Shown here: one piece after another, positions 1 to 10,863 of the stretch
Layout: each line of letters starts with the position of its first letter
How positions within the stretch are numbered: position 1 is the first letter of the stretch
The notes under the pieces: generated by a model
What the model was told of the DNA's origin: nothing
What the model saw: only the letters and a program-made list of their open reading frames with translations
Databases searched by the model: none
Source: Pyrenophora tritici-repentis
Lineage: Eukaryota > Ascomycota > Dothideomycetes > Pleosporales > Pleosporaceae
Assembly: GCF_003171515.1 (NCBI RefSeq)
Contig: NC_089398.1
Span: forward strand, 434,001-498,000
Length of the DNA: 64,000 nt
Direction: 5' to 3'
Program-made: the position numbers and the translations under genes

Positions 1-1
1 A

Positions 2-232
2 TTCAGCAACATTGAAGAAAAGCTCGGAAAACTCAGCGATTACAAGATGAATGGGCGACAGATAAGAAATACAATCGACAATGCACGGCAGCTAGCCCTT
101 TACGAGGGAAAAACCTTGGCATATAGCCACATTCACAAAGCTCTGCAGGTTGTGGTTGATTTCGAAAGTTATGTAAGGGAAGTACACGAGGTTGATGATG
201 AAGTGCGTGCAAGAGACAGTGGTACACGCTAG
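2..232 (+). CDS. C-terminal fragment of fungal AAA-type ATPase (5' end outside window)
   Basis: The frame is open from base 2 to the TAG at 230-232 and gives 76 residues. The stretch NGRQIRNTIDNARQLALYE, followed by TLAYSHIHKAL and DFESYVREVHEVDDEVRARD, matches in character the C-terminal helical lid seen in large fungal AAA+ ATPases. In these proteins an NGRQIRN-like arginine motif, a 'L..eH' helix and a final acidic helix close the AAA module. The Walker motifs lie upstream, outside the window, so the substrate and subfamily cannot be named. The ATG at base 47 is internal to the conserved block and is not the real start. No intron is visible in the fragment. Confidence 0.72.
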   Translation, partial: FSNIEEKLGKLSDYKMNGRQIRNTIDNARQLALYEGKTLAYSHIHKALQVVVDFESYVREVHEVDDEVRARDSGTR

Positions 233-3200
233 GAGAATGCATGGAGTTTCTTTACCGGGCAGTCACGCAAATTGTCTTAACAGGAGTTCGCTGTCTTTCA
301 TTTGGTATATATCGGTAATAAACGAAGTCCATTCTTACTGAGCTGCTCTCTTCGACCCCTGACACTAAGTATCCGTACATGAACGGAAAAATTGTGGCAA
401 GGGCTGAGTAGACTAACTTCGGAAAGTTCGATCAGTACAAAGGCAATCAGACGAGGCGGTTAGGCGAGCAATAGGTATTTAAAAACTGGTAGTTACTTCA
501 TACCCGACTACACCTCAAATTCGCTGCTCGTTCGTCAGTATGGAAGTCTCATATCCGACTCAGAATTCAATATTTTATGATACTGTACCCAGAGACCGCT
601 CACTAGATCAACAAGGCAAAGAAGCGGAATGAAATAACACTCTTGGCACCCTCGCAACACCCCCCAAACTTCGTGATTGGGTCACTCTAGGCGGCGTATT
701 GTAGCACAGTGGCGTGTTAGTACCCGGCATATTGGATACTTTACCCTACAGTACCTAGGTGTCACATGGGCGCCTGTAATCTCATCCAAGGTTTCCCTTC
801 GATTGACTTCCCAGCATAGCGTCTACAGCCTCACCGGCTCGCGCACACATCTCCGCCAGAGTTCCGATTTACTTTCCGCCGTCGGGTGACGATACGAGTT
901 AGTGAAGATAGAGTTTTGAGTGATTTACTCTCTAGCGCCTATGCCGATGGACGTCCTGCAGGCGTACACCTGAAATGTTAAAAAGCGGAACTTCAACAAT
1001 CACGCGCGCGAGAACGGGTGACTGACTGGAGATTACAGAAGTCAATTGGGATTGACTTTGATTGACTAGAAAAACCTTAATCCTTCCAATGACCAGGTGA
1101 GACAGCATGTCCGATATCTGCCTCCTGGGTATATTAGAGATTGAATATTAAGGCACACCGTCTATATCACAGAAGCCCTTGTTGATATGGAAAATCTCTG
1201 GTCGGGATAATGACGTCGTCGAACGCCTTGTTGAGCCTCCGATGACATTCACTTAGCGGGCGGGCGGGCAACGGGCCAAACGGAGATTTTCACGGTAAAT
1301 TCGTTTATCTCACCGTACGGTTACGGAACGGATTAGGCCGGTTGCAGAGCACATATCTTCGGCCGAAAGGGAAGAGTTGCTTGTTTTGGTCACCAGTCTG
1401 CTGTCGGTTGCTCTCTCCACCTGCCCCGAGATGAATGTGTAGCGTTGTTCATGCAGCGGGGAGGGTCCTCCTAGTACCGTCGGCCTAGACCGCATCCGAG
1501 CAACGGATCCCAAACACAGCACGACCTGCGACTCAGCAACACATGACATTGTAAACTCGCACGCGCGTGAGTCGCGTAAAGTCGCGTCTGAAAGATCGTC
1601 TTTGTTGTCCGGATATTTCGGCAGCTGAGACAAACGTCTCAGGAACTTCTTCCCGGCTTTCTGGCCGTGGGACACAGAACGCTGTGCCGATCAAACCATC
1701 ATACCCCTTCAACAGTCTCAGTCCTTTCGAATGTTCGGCGCATTAGCAGACTCTGGACTAAACTCGAGCCTTGGGGACAGCGCTTGGCAAGGGTTGCCAC
1801 GCTAATCATTCACGACATTTTAGTGCCGCCTTCCATGGTTACTGCTTTGGGGAACTTGTGCGCTTGCAAGAACCCCTTGGTTGCATGGGGCTTTGCTCTA
1901 GGCCGCGCAGCTTCTCTCAGGCCCGGATGCGGACCATTCTTCAGGAAGGTGGGATTGGGCATCTTCACCGGCAGGCACGTCGATGATAGCGATGCGCGTC
2001 CCAGGCAACGCGCAAATCAGTACGGGAAGACGGCTTGTCGGCAGTCAGCATGTGGGTTGATGTCAGACCGGTATCAAATACGGATGATACGATGCTTTGA
2101 GTTTATAGGAAAACATGGTGTTTTGATCAAACTTGACTGCTGACAACCTTCACAATCCATTTGTGGTAACTATAGCATCCTGTCCGGCACCTGTCGAGTT
2201 ATGCACCATGGCATTACAAGGAATGTTATCTCCACGAGGCTCCACCCATTAGCATACGAAACAATCCTTCCCGACTCACGTGCAGAGAAAGTTAGCCGAC
2301 CGAAAGAACCAATATCGCGCGGGTTGTGTAGATGCCGCTCGCTCGTGTTCTCGCCAAAGAAGAATGGGATGATGGTTGCATATGTGTGGGAAGCAGCAGA
2401 GAGCCAGAAGGGTGACGGATAGCTGATGTCAGCTCTCCACGGCAGCGGATTCGTGCAGTTCCTGGGACGGACCCTGGCCTAACTGCACAGACCGAGCTAT
2501 CGATTGGCGAAAGGAAGCGATGATCAAACTCCGGATCCACCAAGCAAGGGCGCCACCGCCGCTGCATCCAATTCGACCCTTTCGCTTTTAATACACTTCT
2601 CCAGCCTCGGGAGCCAGCACACTTACGGACCCGGTCTGCCTCCGTCGTCTGAGCATCCTTGGGAGAGTGCCAATGCCACTGCATACTGCATACACCGGAC
2701 TTGCGTCTCAACAGTGTGGTCCCGGCGAGTGCGTACCGGAAGATTGCACAAGTACGGATACGCCTGTGTATAACATCTGATCATGTGACACAACCTGTCA
2801 TTACTTGCCGTTCATTCGTATATGCATCTACGCATGTGCTGTGGCGCGTACGGCACACAAGTAAGCCAAGCGGCTGCATCTCCAGGGTCCCAATTGGCAA
2901 TTTCCACGGAGAACAGCCGACAATCTGGACTTGCCAAAACTTTCCCTACAGCTAATCTAGTTGGCAGGTGTGCCTGTTGGCGTGTTTGCCCGATAGAGCC
3001 CAGGTGTCGTGGTCCTCTGTGTTGACAGTTTGGAAGCCTCTCTCTTGAAACTAATTCATGGGGAACCAAGCTTCATCACGGTTGATCATGCTCCGTGCGA
3101 GTCTTACATTTGGGCACTCACGCGGGTCGCACCGGTTATATGACCTTTTGCAAGATACGTGCGTGCCCGGGAGCTGAAACATGACGCCGCGTCTCACGAA

Positions 3201-3355
3201 CGGTCCGGGGTTGTGCTAGCTGCCCTAGCTTAGTGGCGCCCGCCTCGTGGTTTGCCCAAGTATGACCCCGTCGACGTCAATTGCCGAGTCCAGCCTTGGG
3301 CCGATTTCGTTTATATTCCCAGGTCGCAATATCGCCCGCCGAAAATTCATCCAGC
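233..3355. other. 3.1-kb intergenic stretch without a recognisable gene
   Basis: Open frames here reach at most about 158 codons (1667-2143, plus; 1310-1675, minus). They overlap each other antisense, show no recognisable domain and have no splice-consistent extension. No transposon ends, tRNA or long simple repeats were seen. The right end must hold the promoter of the F-box gene; a TATATT stretch lies near 3311. Confidence 0.5.
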
Positions 3356-5751
3356 ATGTTTCGTCTATCCAGATCCAGAAACAACAAATCTGTTGACCTG
3401 TAAGCACATCATGGTGAATCCTAATGAGGTTCTGCCGGATCCCTAGGGAACATCCTCGCTGATCATGTTCTAGGGCTCAACCTCACCCTCGACCGGTCGA
3501 AGGTAGAAGAGAGAGAGCGTCAACTACATCGACAACTGCATCGGTTCCGTTAGCAGCTACACGAACAATAAGATCTCGACCAAACACCCCCGTAACCGTT
3601 TCCGTCCCGTCGTCAGCAACACGAACGATAAAACCGCCGCCAAATACACCAGTTTCGCCTTCCATCACTCACTCACGAACATCAAAGCCGCTACCGATTA
3701 CACCAGTGTCAGTTTCAGACCCGCCAGCTACTACACAAACGTTGAATCCTCCACCCAATACACCAGTCTCAGTCAAAAGCTTTCCCGACTCCAGGTCAGA
3801 ACACATTGACTCAATTGTAGCGCTACCGACGAAGAAGTCATGGGAGAATGAACGTCCTAGGAGAGGTTCAATATGGCGGAAACGGACGACTTCGACTTCC
3901 AACTCGAATTCCTCCAGCCGGTCCTCCGTGAAGATCGCCAACAGTTTACCCAGAGAAGTCTACGACTGCATTGTTGCGCAACTGGAGCAAATCCACATGG
4001 ACAATGACCAAGCATGTCCGTCATGTTATCTTCGGGACCTCAACAGCCTTGCCCGGACAAATCGTGTCTGGCACAAGGCTGCAAACACAGCAATGTACAC
4101 CAAGCCTTTAGTCTTCACCAATAAAGAGCATGGGAAGCTTCCGAAGCTCAATATCAAGGGGACCAGCAGACTCAAGTTGCTACGAAAGACTCTTCGCGAC
4201 AACTTGGGATTGGGTCGTAGAGTCCGGGAACTGCACCTAGTTGACTTTCAAGCGCTCTATCTAAACGCCAGCATCGAGCGAGAAGAGATTGCAAACTCGG
4301 TAGCTTCGTTGGTCATGGCTTGCCCAAGCCTGGAACGTCTCGTCGGTTTCCACGCTCCATTTGCACATGGTTTCGATCGATTATCGTATGCGCTATCGAC
4401 ACGAACGTGCCTCAAGGAGCGAGTGTGGATGTTGACTGATAGAGAGGACGAATTTGGAGAGGACGACGAGTTGACGAGCGGGCATTACATACGCGAATGT
4501 GATCCAACAGAACGTTTCCTAGATTTGAACTCAAAACACCGTTTCCTATCTACCCTGATCCTGGATCAGGAACCAGAACCGTCATCGACACCTCTAAACT
4601 ATCGCGCGGTCGTCGGCACTTTCAAAGGATTCCCGTATCTGCGCCACCTGTCAGTCTCTGGACTTTCAGAGACTTCATTTACTAATTTGGCCTTGAATGC
4701 TATACCGGACAACCTGCAGTCTCTTCGGTTAGAGGATCTTCCTGGTGTAACTGAGAAGGGAATCCAGCGCTTTGCTGCTTCACCACAAGCAATCTCGATC
4801 CGGAAGCTGACGCTCATGGACATGAACATCACCAACCTGGCAACAATAGCGAGTATCCTATCTCCTCACTTTGCCAGCCTTCAGCGCTTCACGCTTGTCC
4901 AGGATGCACCGCCCATGCTTGATGGAGCCAGGACAATGCCCAAGTTCCGCTCGCATTCGCTTCGATACATCCACTGGGAATTGCGCTCCGAGGCCAGTCC
5001 GCTACCTGCACTGACTTTGCCTACCTCGGTAGACTCCTCGTGTTCCTTTGCAATTTCAGAACCAATGTGCTGCACCGCCACGTCCATTCTCGCAGACGCC
5101 ATCAAAAACCGTGCTCTTCCATCACTCCGTCGCATTCGGATACCACACGACCCACAAGGCATCATCCAATCACTTTGCAAACCCCTTGCAACAGCACTAC
5201 TTCCGTCTGATACTTCCAAGTTTGCAAACGCACTCCGCCCTTCTCCCACAAACCAATATTCGATGCAGCTTGACGAGCCCAACACACCCAATACACCCAG
5301 AACAAAACACTTTTCTTACTCCGTCATGTCTACACTCCGAGTAGATTCAAAGTCCAACTCGCCCACTTCACCCGCCTTTTCACCTAATACCACGGAGTTC
5401 GCCCTTACCCCGCTTCGATCGCGCCTCGCTGCACAGTCTCGTATACTCATTGCAAGGAAGGAGGCTGCAATGACATTTCGCATCTTCGACCCTGAGGGTA
5501 AAAAGAGATTGGACAAGACTGTTGGGGATTATGTTGGCAGCGTGAGCAGCAAGATTTCCTACCATTTAAAGCCCGACGACGGTCTGTCCGAGCAGAGTGA
5601 ATGGATCACGGGGATTGACGACTTGCTATACGGTGACCGGGTCCAGGATGCGGCCGGTGAACAAGCTCCAGTGCGGATCCGAGGCCCATGTGGACACATT
5701 TTCGACGGCGGGATGCGGAGAGGCCGCATAACAGTTAAGAGCCTATTCTAA
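3356..5751 (+). CDS. F-box domain protein with two exons
   Basis: A one-piece reading would begin at an unsupported GTG. A better start is ATG 3356: exon 1 (3356-3399) encodes MFRLSRSRNNKSVDL, followed by an intron at 3400-3473 with donor GTAAGC, branch CTGAT and acceptor TAG. Exon 2 then runs in phase to the TAA at 5751, giving 773 residues. The N-terminal third is disordered, with four degenerate repeats of about 20 residues ending in PNTPV. An F-box follows (LPREVYDCIVAQLEQI, about residue 170), then a CxxC pair and a leucine-rich region resembling degenerate LRRs. F-box proteins normally bring substrates to SCF ubiquitin ligases through Skp1; the substrate is unknown. The gene converges on the downstream Zn2Cys6 gene. 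Confidence 0.8.
3541..3777 (+). repeat. intragenic minisatellite, four degenerate units of about 60 bp
   Basis: Two adjacent 60-bp blocks (3541-3600, 3601-3660) followed by two more diverged ones encode repeats with the shared core ATRTI..xPNTPVxV in the N-terminal disordered part of the F-box protein. Unit length is a multiple of three, so copy-number change would keep the frame. Confidence 0.7.
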
Positions 5752-7387
5752 GGCTCAACTCCTGCCATGCTTAGCGCACTCTTTTTTTTCCTTTGTACCA
5801 CTGACGAAGTTGACGTTGCGCAGTTGAGCGGACCGATGTATGATACCCCCCCTTTTTGTACTTGATCAAAAGGTTATGCAAACATACCGAGAATCTTTAC
5901 GATAAGTTATAATTCAAAACACGCATGGGAATGGACTTCCCGGAGAACACGAATTCCAGAATCGCATGTGCTATGGCCCGAATGTCCGTAACGCAGTTGC
6001 CTACTAATCTAGGTAAGTGTGAAAAAAGCTCGGTAGAGCTCTCGTCCTATCTCTACACCGACGCACGAAAGCTTGTGCGGAGCCGCTGCGTGATGTGGCA
6101 TCTCGCGCTAAAGTGGTCTGATGTAGAAGCCAGCTGTGTATCTTATCGCATACGGTGAGCGTAAACAAGCTTGGCCAAGATGTTGATGGTGTGTAAGACA
6201 AGGGAAAAGCCAAGAACAGATGAAAATAGACAGCGTGGTGAAGAAACCCCATGAAAACAACTAAAATCCAAACCCACCCCATCTCAGCTACATACAAGCA
6301 TGCAGGCTATATGGAAAACCACACCTCCCCATGCGAGCCGATATGCGCGAGTTCAGTTCGTAAAAACACGACCTACCTTACCTCAGCCACCCACCACGCG
6401 CGTGCAAACTAAAAGTCTTGGACAAGGTATGCCCTTCTCAGCCTGCTTGCTTGCCATGCACAAACGTAGCCGCCAACAGGAAGTATGTATGACACTTTGG
6501 GCCGATCAAATAGAAAGGGTCCGGTAGACCTGCCGACGAACTTACGTTGGCTTGAAAGCAAGACCGGCCGGCTACATGCTACCGCAATACGTTTGTGTGG
6601 TTGCGGGCGATGACGAAAAAACGGTGTCATCTCCGCGTCTGCGTTGCTGGTGACCGTATGTGTGTGTGCGTGTGTGTGATGTGTCGTGTGGTGTCGTACT
6701 CTCCGCTTGGTGTGTAGTAACGTCTGGGTCGTGGACGTACATGACATGCGCGCGGTGTGAGAGTAAGCTAAGCTGGATTGGGGACAAGCTGGAGTACGAC
6801 TAACTACTGATTTTCTTTGTTCTCTCTAAACTATGTTGCGTGCAATTTTCCTGCATTCCTCACCTGATAAATATTTTTTATAATTTTAAAAAAAACCCCT
6901 TGATGACAACACCCACCTTTCCTCTCGGCATTATTTCTAGTCTCCGTGTGAGACACGCGCGCGAGCTTGACCTTCCTTCCTCTCTTCCTTCCTGGTGGCC
7001 ACATTTTGGCCTCCGGAAGCAGCACCGACAAAAACCTCAAGTTCCATCCAAACGCAACCCACCGCACCGACGACGCGGACATTTCCCCCGCGACCCTCTC
7101 TCCTTCGTTCCCCACCCTCCCCGCGGAGCCGCTCATGCCTACCTAATCCTAGAACCCACGCAGCGCCCCCCCCCAGCACCAGCCCCAAAAGCCAAAGTGA
7201 TTTTATGCCCGAAACTAAAACAAAGTAGGTAAAAAGTATGGCCTCAAGTCGGGAATACGAGAGCACTACTGTGATCGGAACCGGGCGATTAATGGTACCA
7301 CCGTCGCTGCTTCCGCGGAGGGAAAACGAGGGTTTTTTTGACACACAAAGGCCGTCGTCGCTTCCATCAAACTATGTAGCTCTGACT

Positions 7388-7440
7388 CTTTCTTTCTCTT
7401 TCTTTCTCTTTCTTTCTTTCTTTCTTTCTTGCTTGCTTGC
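7388..7440. repeat. CTTT/CTTG microsatellite
   Basis: Tandem tetranucleotides, CTTT units interspersed with CTCTTT, ending in three GCTT units. Confidence 0.9.
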
Positions 7441-7750
7441 TGGTACCTTTACTCTGACACACGGGAATGTACCCGCCATGTTTCTTTGCAAGAAGATAGA
7501 TGCTCTAGAAGCGTCTAAACGAAACAGTCTCCATTGCAAAACACAGAGTGGGTCTGCGATGGTTTTGCTCACACGCCGTGGGTGGCGTCGCTGCATTTTG
7601 TTTCTCTCTCCCACGATGCCGACGACAACGACAACGATGTGGCCATCACGGTTTCTCCATCACGCATGGCTTTGGAATTTCCGCTTCGGGCATGGTGTAT
7701 AGCGGCACCTTCCACGGAACTTCGGCAGCCTCGTCGACAAAGTACCGAAA

Positions 7751-7765
7751 CCCCCCCCCCCCCCC
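7751..7765. repeat. C15 homopolymer
   Basis: Fifteen consecutive C in the given sequence; the exact length is likely to be uncertain. Confidence 0.9.
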
Positions 7766-8458
7766 AATCAAGCAACACCATTTTTGGATAAATGTCTCCA
7801 CCGCCCACGCTCCCGAGGGCTAGAATGCGCCGCAGCCGCAGCCTTTTGTTCCTAGAATGCAAATGTTTTTTCTTCTGGACCGGAAAGGGCCCTCCAAAGT
7901 TCAAGAAGTAGCCAGACTCGTCCATTTTGTCCCACCGATCGCCGTTCTCCCGGTCTGGCGCTTGGCATCACAGTCCACCTAACCCCCCAAAGTGGATACA
8001 GTAGACGTCCTCGGAACGGATGTGGAGTTTGGCGCTAGGTTGGATTCCGCGGAGTCGAGTCACCTGGTATATTTGATGGCCTGATGCTGTTTTGGATGAA
8101 AAAAAACTGCCAGCGACTTTGCTTTCAGCGCACGTTGCACGGACTACAAAGGTCTGTTTGCCAGGTATGTTCTGTATTTGCAAGTTCATATCATTATTTT
8201 TCTCTGCTACCCTCCAGAGACTACTACTACTACTACCACCATTCGGACAACGCCTTGAAAAATGCAAATATGACGATCTTTACGGCCAATGGTTTTTTTT
8301 CTGGTCATGTACAACGCCGGCAGACACTCGATAATAATATACACCCAAAAGCTGGGAAAGACATAAAAGTCTGGAAGAGGTCGTCTCAGCAAAACGACCC
8401 CATTTCGAGTCCAAAAACGCCAGGAATGCAACTCCAATGGTTTAATAGTCTAACAACT

Positions 8459-10129
8459 TCAGATTCCCATCGTCTTTAGCGGAATATGCCCCTCGAGCTG
8501 TGGCATTATCTCAAGTATCTTCGGGTCGATGGTCCAGTTGTTTAGGTCGGCAACAGTACTCTCGTACAGAGGCGTCATCCGGCTGTATCCCGTCTCAATG
8601 TCCCAGTAGTGGCACGCGTCATCCGCATATGGCCATGTGATACCGATCAGACCGACGAGGTGGATGACGTTGTATTCTTGACGGTGCTGGTAGAGCAGCT
8701 GGCGCACTTGAGGCCTGTCAAGGTATTAGCAAGAGTACGCGACCAGGAAAATAAGCTGGAGAACATACCAGGGAACCAGATCAACCAACATATCGTACGG
8801 CGACGCTTCCTGCTTTCCAACCTGCGGCCTCAACCAATCCGGAGTGTTGTTTATCGTCTGTTGACTAGGCCATATAAGATACTGGAGACATGTTAGCCAA
8901 AACTCGACCCAAGGACACAAATTCGAGCGCAACACTTACCCGCATTACTTTGGTGAGCAGCCATGTGGATGCAAGTCTAACGGGCATAGATGCAGTTGGA
9001 AGCAACCGGTTTACTGTCCGAGCGCACCAAGTCGAAACAGGTTGCGCATCCTGCGGATCCAGGAAACACAGCAACACCGTGTCGACGTCAATCTCCGATC
9101 TTCCGAATATCTGCTCCTCGTTCCATCCGCTCGCGATCAGATCCCGTTTCGTTCTCTGGTAAAATGCGCAGTCGAACCCAAATTTGTTGAGCGCGTTGGT
9201 CGATGCTTCCACGGTGTGTGGGGCCGGGTTCGTGGGTATGGCACCTTCAACAACAGCGTTGTCATGCGAATAGGCTAGCGAGGAATGGCTGTGTTCTCGA
9301 CTGGGGGTCTGTCAGTTATCTGATCGTCCGATCGATGCGGGACGAAAGTACCTCTCTTGTCGCGAAGACTCGCCATACGATGATGTCCCCATGTGGTGAG
9401 AGGCGCCCACGAAAGGCTCGCTGCTCGGCGTGCCAAAGGAATCGCCATCTGGAAGTGCTGGTGTTGGCCCCAAGGACTCCTGATTTCCTGTCAAACGCGT
9501 CCCACCGGAAGCCGGGACACCGCTTACCGAAAGAGCCTTTTTAATATCCTCGGCGGAATGGTGTGCGAAACCGTTTCTCTCGAGCTCGGATGCCCAGCTC
9601 GCTGCCGACACTCTATCCGGAGCCATGGCCAGCAACGACACAATGGATTTCATATCCTCCAACTCCTTGGCAAGCCGCCGCACATGGGCCCGCAGTTGGG
9701 TCGTCGTCTTGCCATCTTCGGCCACGTCGTAGACACATGTGAGGTTCTTTGATTGGCAAGTGTTGCATTTTGGCCTCACGCCGTCACACTGTGTCATGTG
9801 TCAGCTGTGCCCCACTACGGCGTTTCCTAATCCACATCATCACGAACCTTTGACTTTCGTTTCCTGCAGCTCTCACATGCTATGGATGTGATTTTGCCGC
9901 GAGGGGTTCGGAGTGCGTAGGTGCCGGCAATGGGAGAATGATGCTGTCCCCGAGCGTTTGCTAGGGCGCCCCCTAGACCCTGCTTGGGTGCCAGCGGGGC
10001 TTTGTGATTTGCAGCGGCGGACGCTGCCTGTGGGCGAATCACAAGGTTGGTTCGGTTGGTATCAAGGTGGAGAGATCCTTGGCCTTCATCCCATTCGGAG
10101 GGCTCCTGGCTGATACAAAATGTCAGCAA
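8459..10129 (-). CDS. Zn2Cys6 fungal transcription factor, five exons
   Basis: Exons (minus) are 10129-9848, 9788-9352, 9300-8940, 8881-8769 and 8714-8459. Introns carry GTAAGT, GTACTT, GTATGT and one odd GTTCGT donor, with AG acceptors and CTGAC/CTAAC/CTAAT branches. All phases agree and give 482 residues. Splicing intron 1 joins CESCRKRKSK to CDGVRPKCNTC and completes a C-x2-C-x6-C-x6-C-x2-C-x6-C binuclear zinc cluster, strong proof of the model. A short coiled coil follows (RAHVRRLAKELEDM). The C-terminal part, with NTPDWLRPQ, DMLVDLVPWPQVRQLL and LNNWTIDPKILEIMPQLEG, resembles the DUF3425-type domain of fungal bZIP and Zn2Cys6 regulators. It should be a nuclear DNA-binding regulator; targets are unknown. 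The start at 10129 is the least certain point: an acceptor-like TATCAG lies just after it, so an upstream exon is possible. Confidence 0.82.
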
Positions 10130-10569
10130 TCAAAATTCCTAATCGTCATTGTCATCGGCGTCTTGTTTCCGAACTATGATTTCGGTAGACCGGGCGGTCC
10201 CGGTCGTTTTGTGCGTCGTCGCGCTGATGCGTCTAGATTGCGCATCTTATCCGGTTGAGGTCTTCGTTCAATAATGCGCGCCGTTGATGATGGTGCTCAG
10301 GACCCCGCGCAAGCTGCCCAAAGATTCTCGCGTCCCGAAACTGGAGCCGACACGGCAGAAGGAACCTTGGAAATGTGCAAATGGACGTGTCATGATTGTG
10401 ACCCAACGGATCCACAAGCTGGATCAAATTACCGCAATGGTAAGCCATGTAACGGACTCGTTTTTTCGTGTGTCTCAAGTGAGCATCCAGAGACACCCAG
10501 CGCGGAGAAGCACGTAAGATGGGCTGCAGATCTTGGCCGAAAGTGGAGGTGGATCAGTTGAACGATTGC

Positions 10570-10863
10570 TCACGATTTCCGTATATCCCTTGGCGTCTCT
10601 GGATCGTACCAGTACCTAGAAACGTTTCGCTTCGCTGCGACCGACGGATTTGTGTTTGAGCCAGACGCAAGGCGTAGTGAAGTTGTTGTTTGTAGTATTG
10701 TGAGGTCCTCGTGGGCAGCTGGAGGCTGTTTGGTTGAATGACTAACGGGTCCGTCGAGGGGCAGCCAGTTGGGTTCCGGGACGGCAGGAAGGTCCTGTTG
10801 TGCTGCCACGTAGATGGCCGGGGCGGGTGGGGAGAAAGGTGTAGTAGGAATGGCCATACTCAC
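10570..10863 (-). CDS. possible coding exon, proline-rich, unrecognised
   Basis: A 97-codon frame rich in Pro, Ser, Thr and Ala, ending RYWYDPETPRDIRKS. Composition looks more like protein than the other frames in this gap. No domain, no convincing splice link to the Zn2Cys6 gene downstream on the same strand, and no homologue recognised. It could be an exon of a small gene, the 5' part of the transcription factor gene, or chance. Confidence 0.22.
   Translation of the reverse strand: MSMAIPTTPFSPPAPAIYVAAQQDLPAVPEPNWLPLDGPVSHSTKQPPAAHEDLTILQTTTSLRLASGSNTNPSVAAKRNVSRYWYDPETPRDIRKS

Larger units (their letters stand above)
5752..8458. other. 2.7-kb convergent intergenic region rich in simple repeats
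   Basis: Both flanking genes end here, so no promoter for them is expected. The interval holds GT-rich repeats (about 6655-6695), a C9 run (7166-7174), a CTTT/CTTG microsatellite (7388-7440) and a C15 run (7751-7765). Short overlapping frames (for example 6937-7344 minus, 7238-7702 plus) are low complexity and not credible. A non-coding transcript or a missed small gene cannot be excluded. Confidence 0.5.

Noticed and set aside
1310..2143. Overlapping open frames of 121 and 158 codons near the left end
   Set aside because: They overlap antisense and show no family features; chance frames in sequence of moderate GC.
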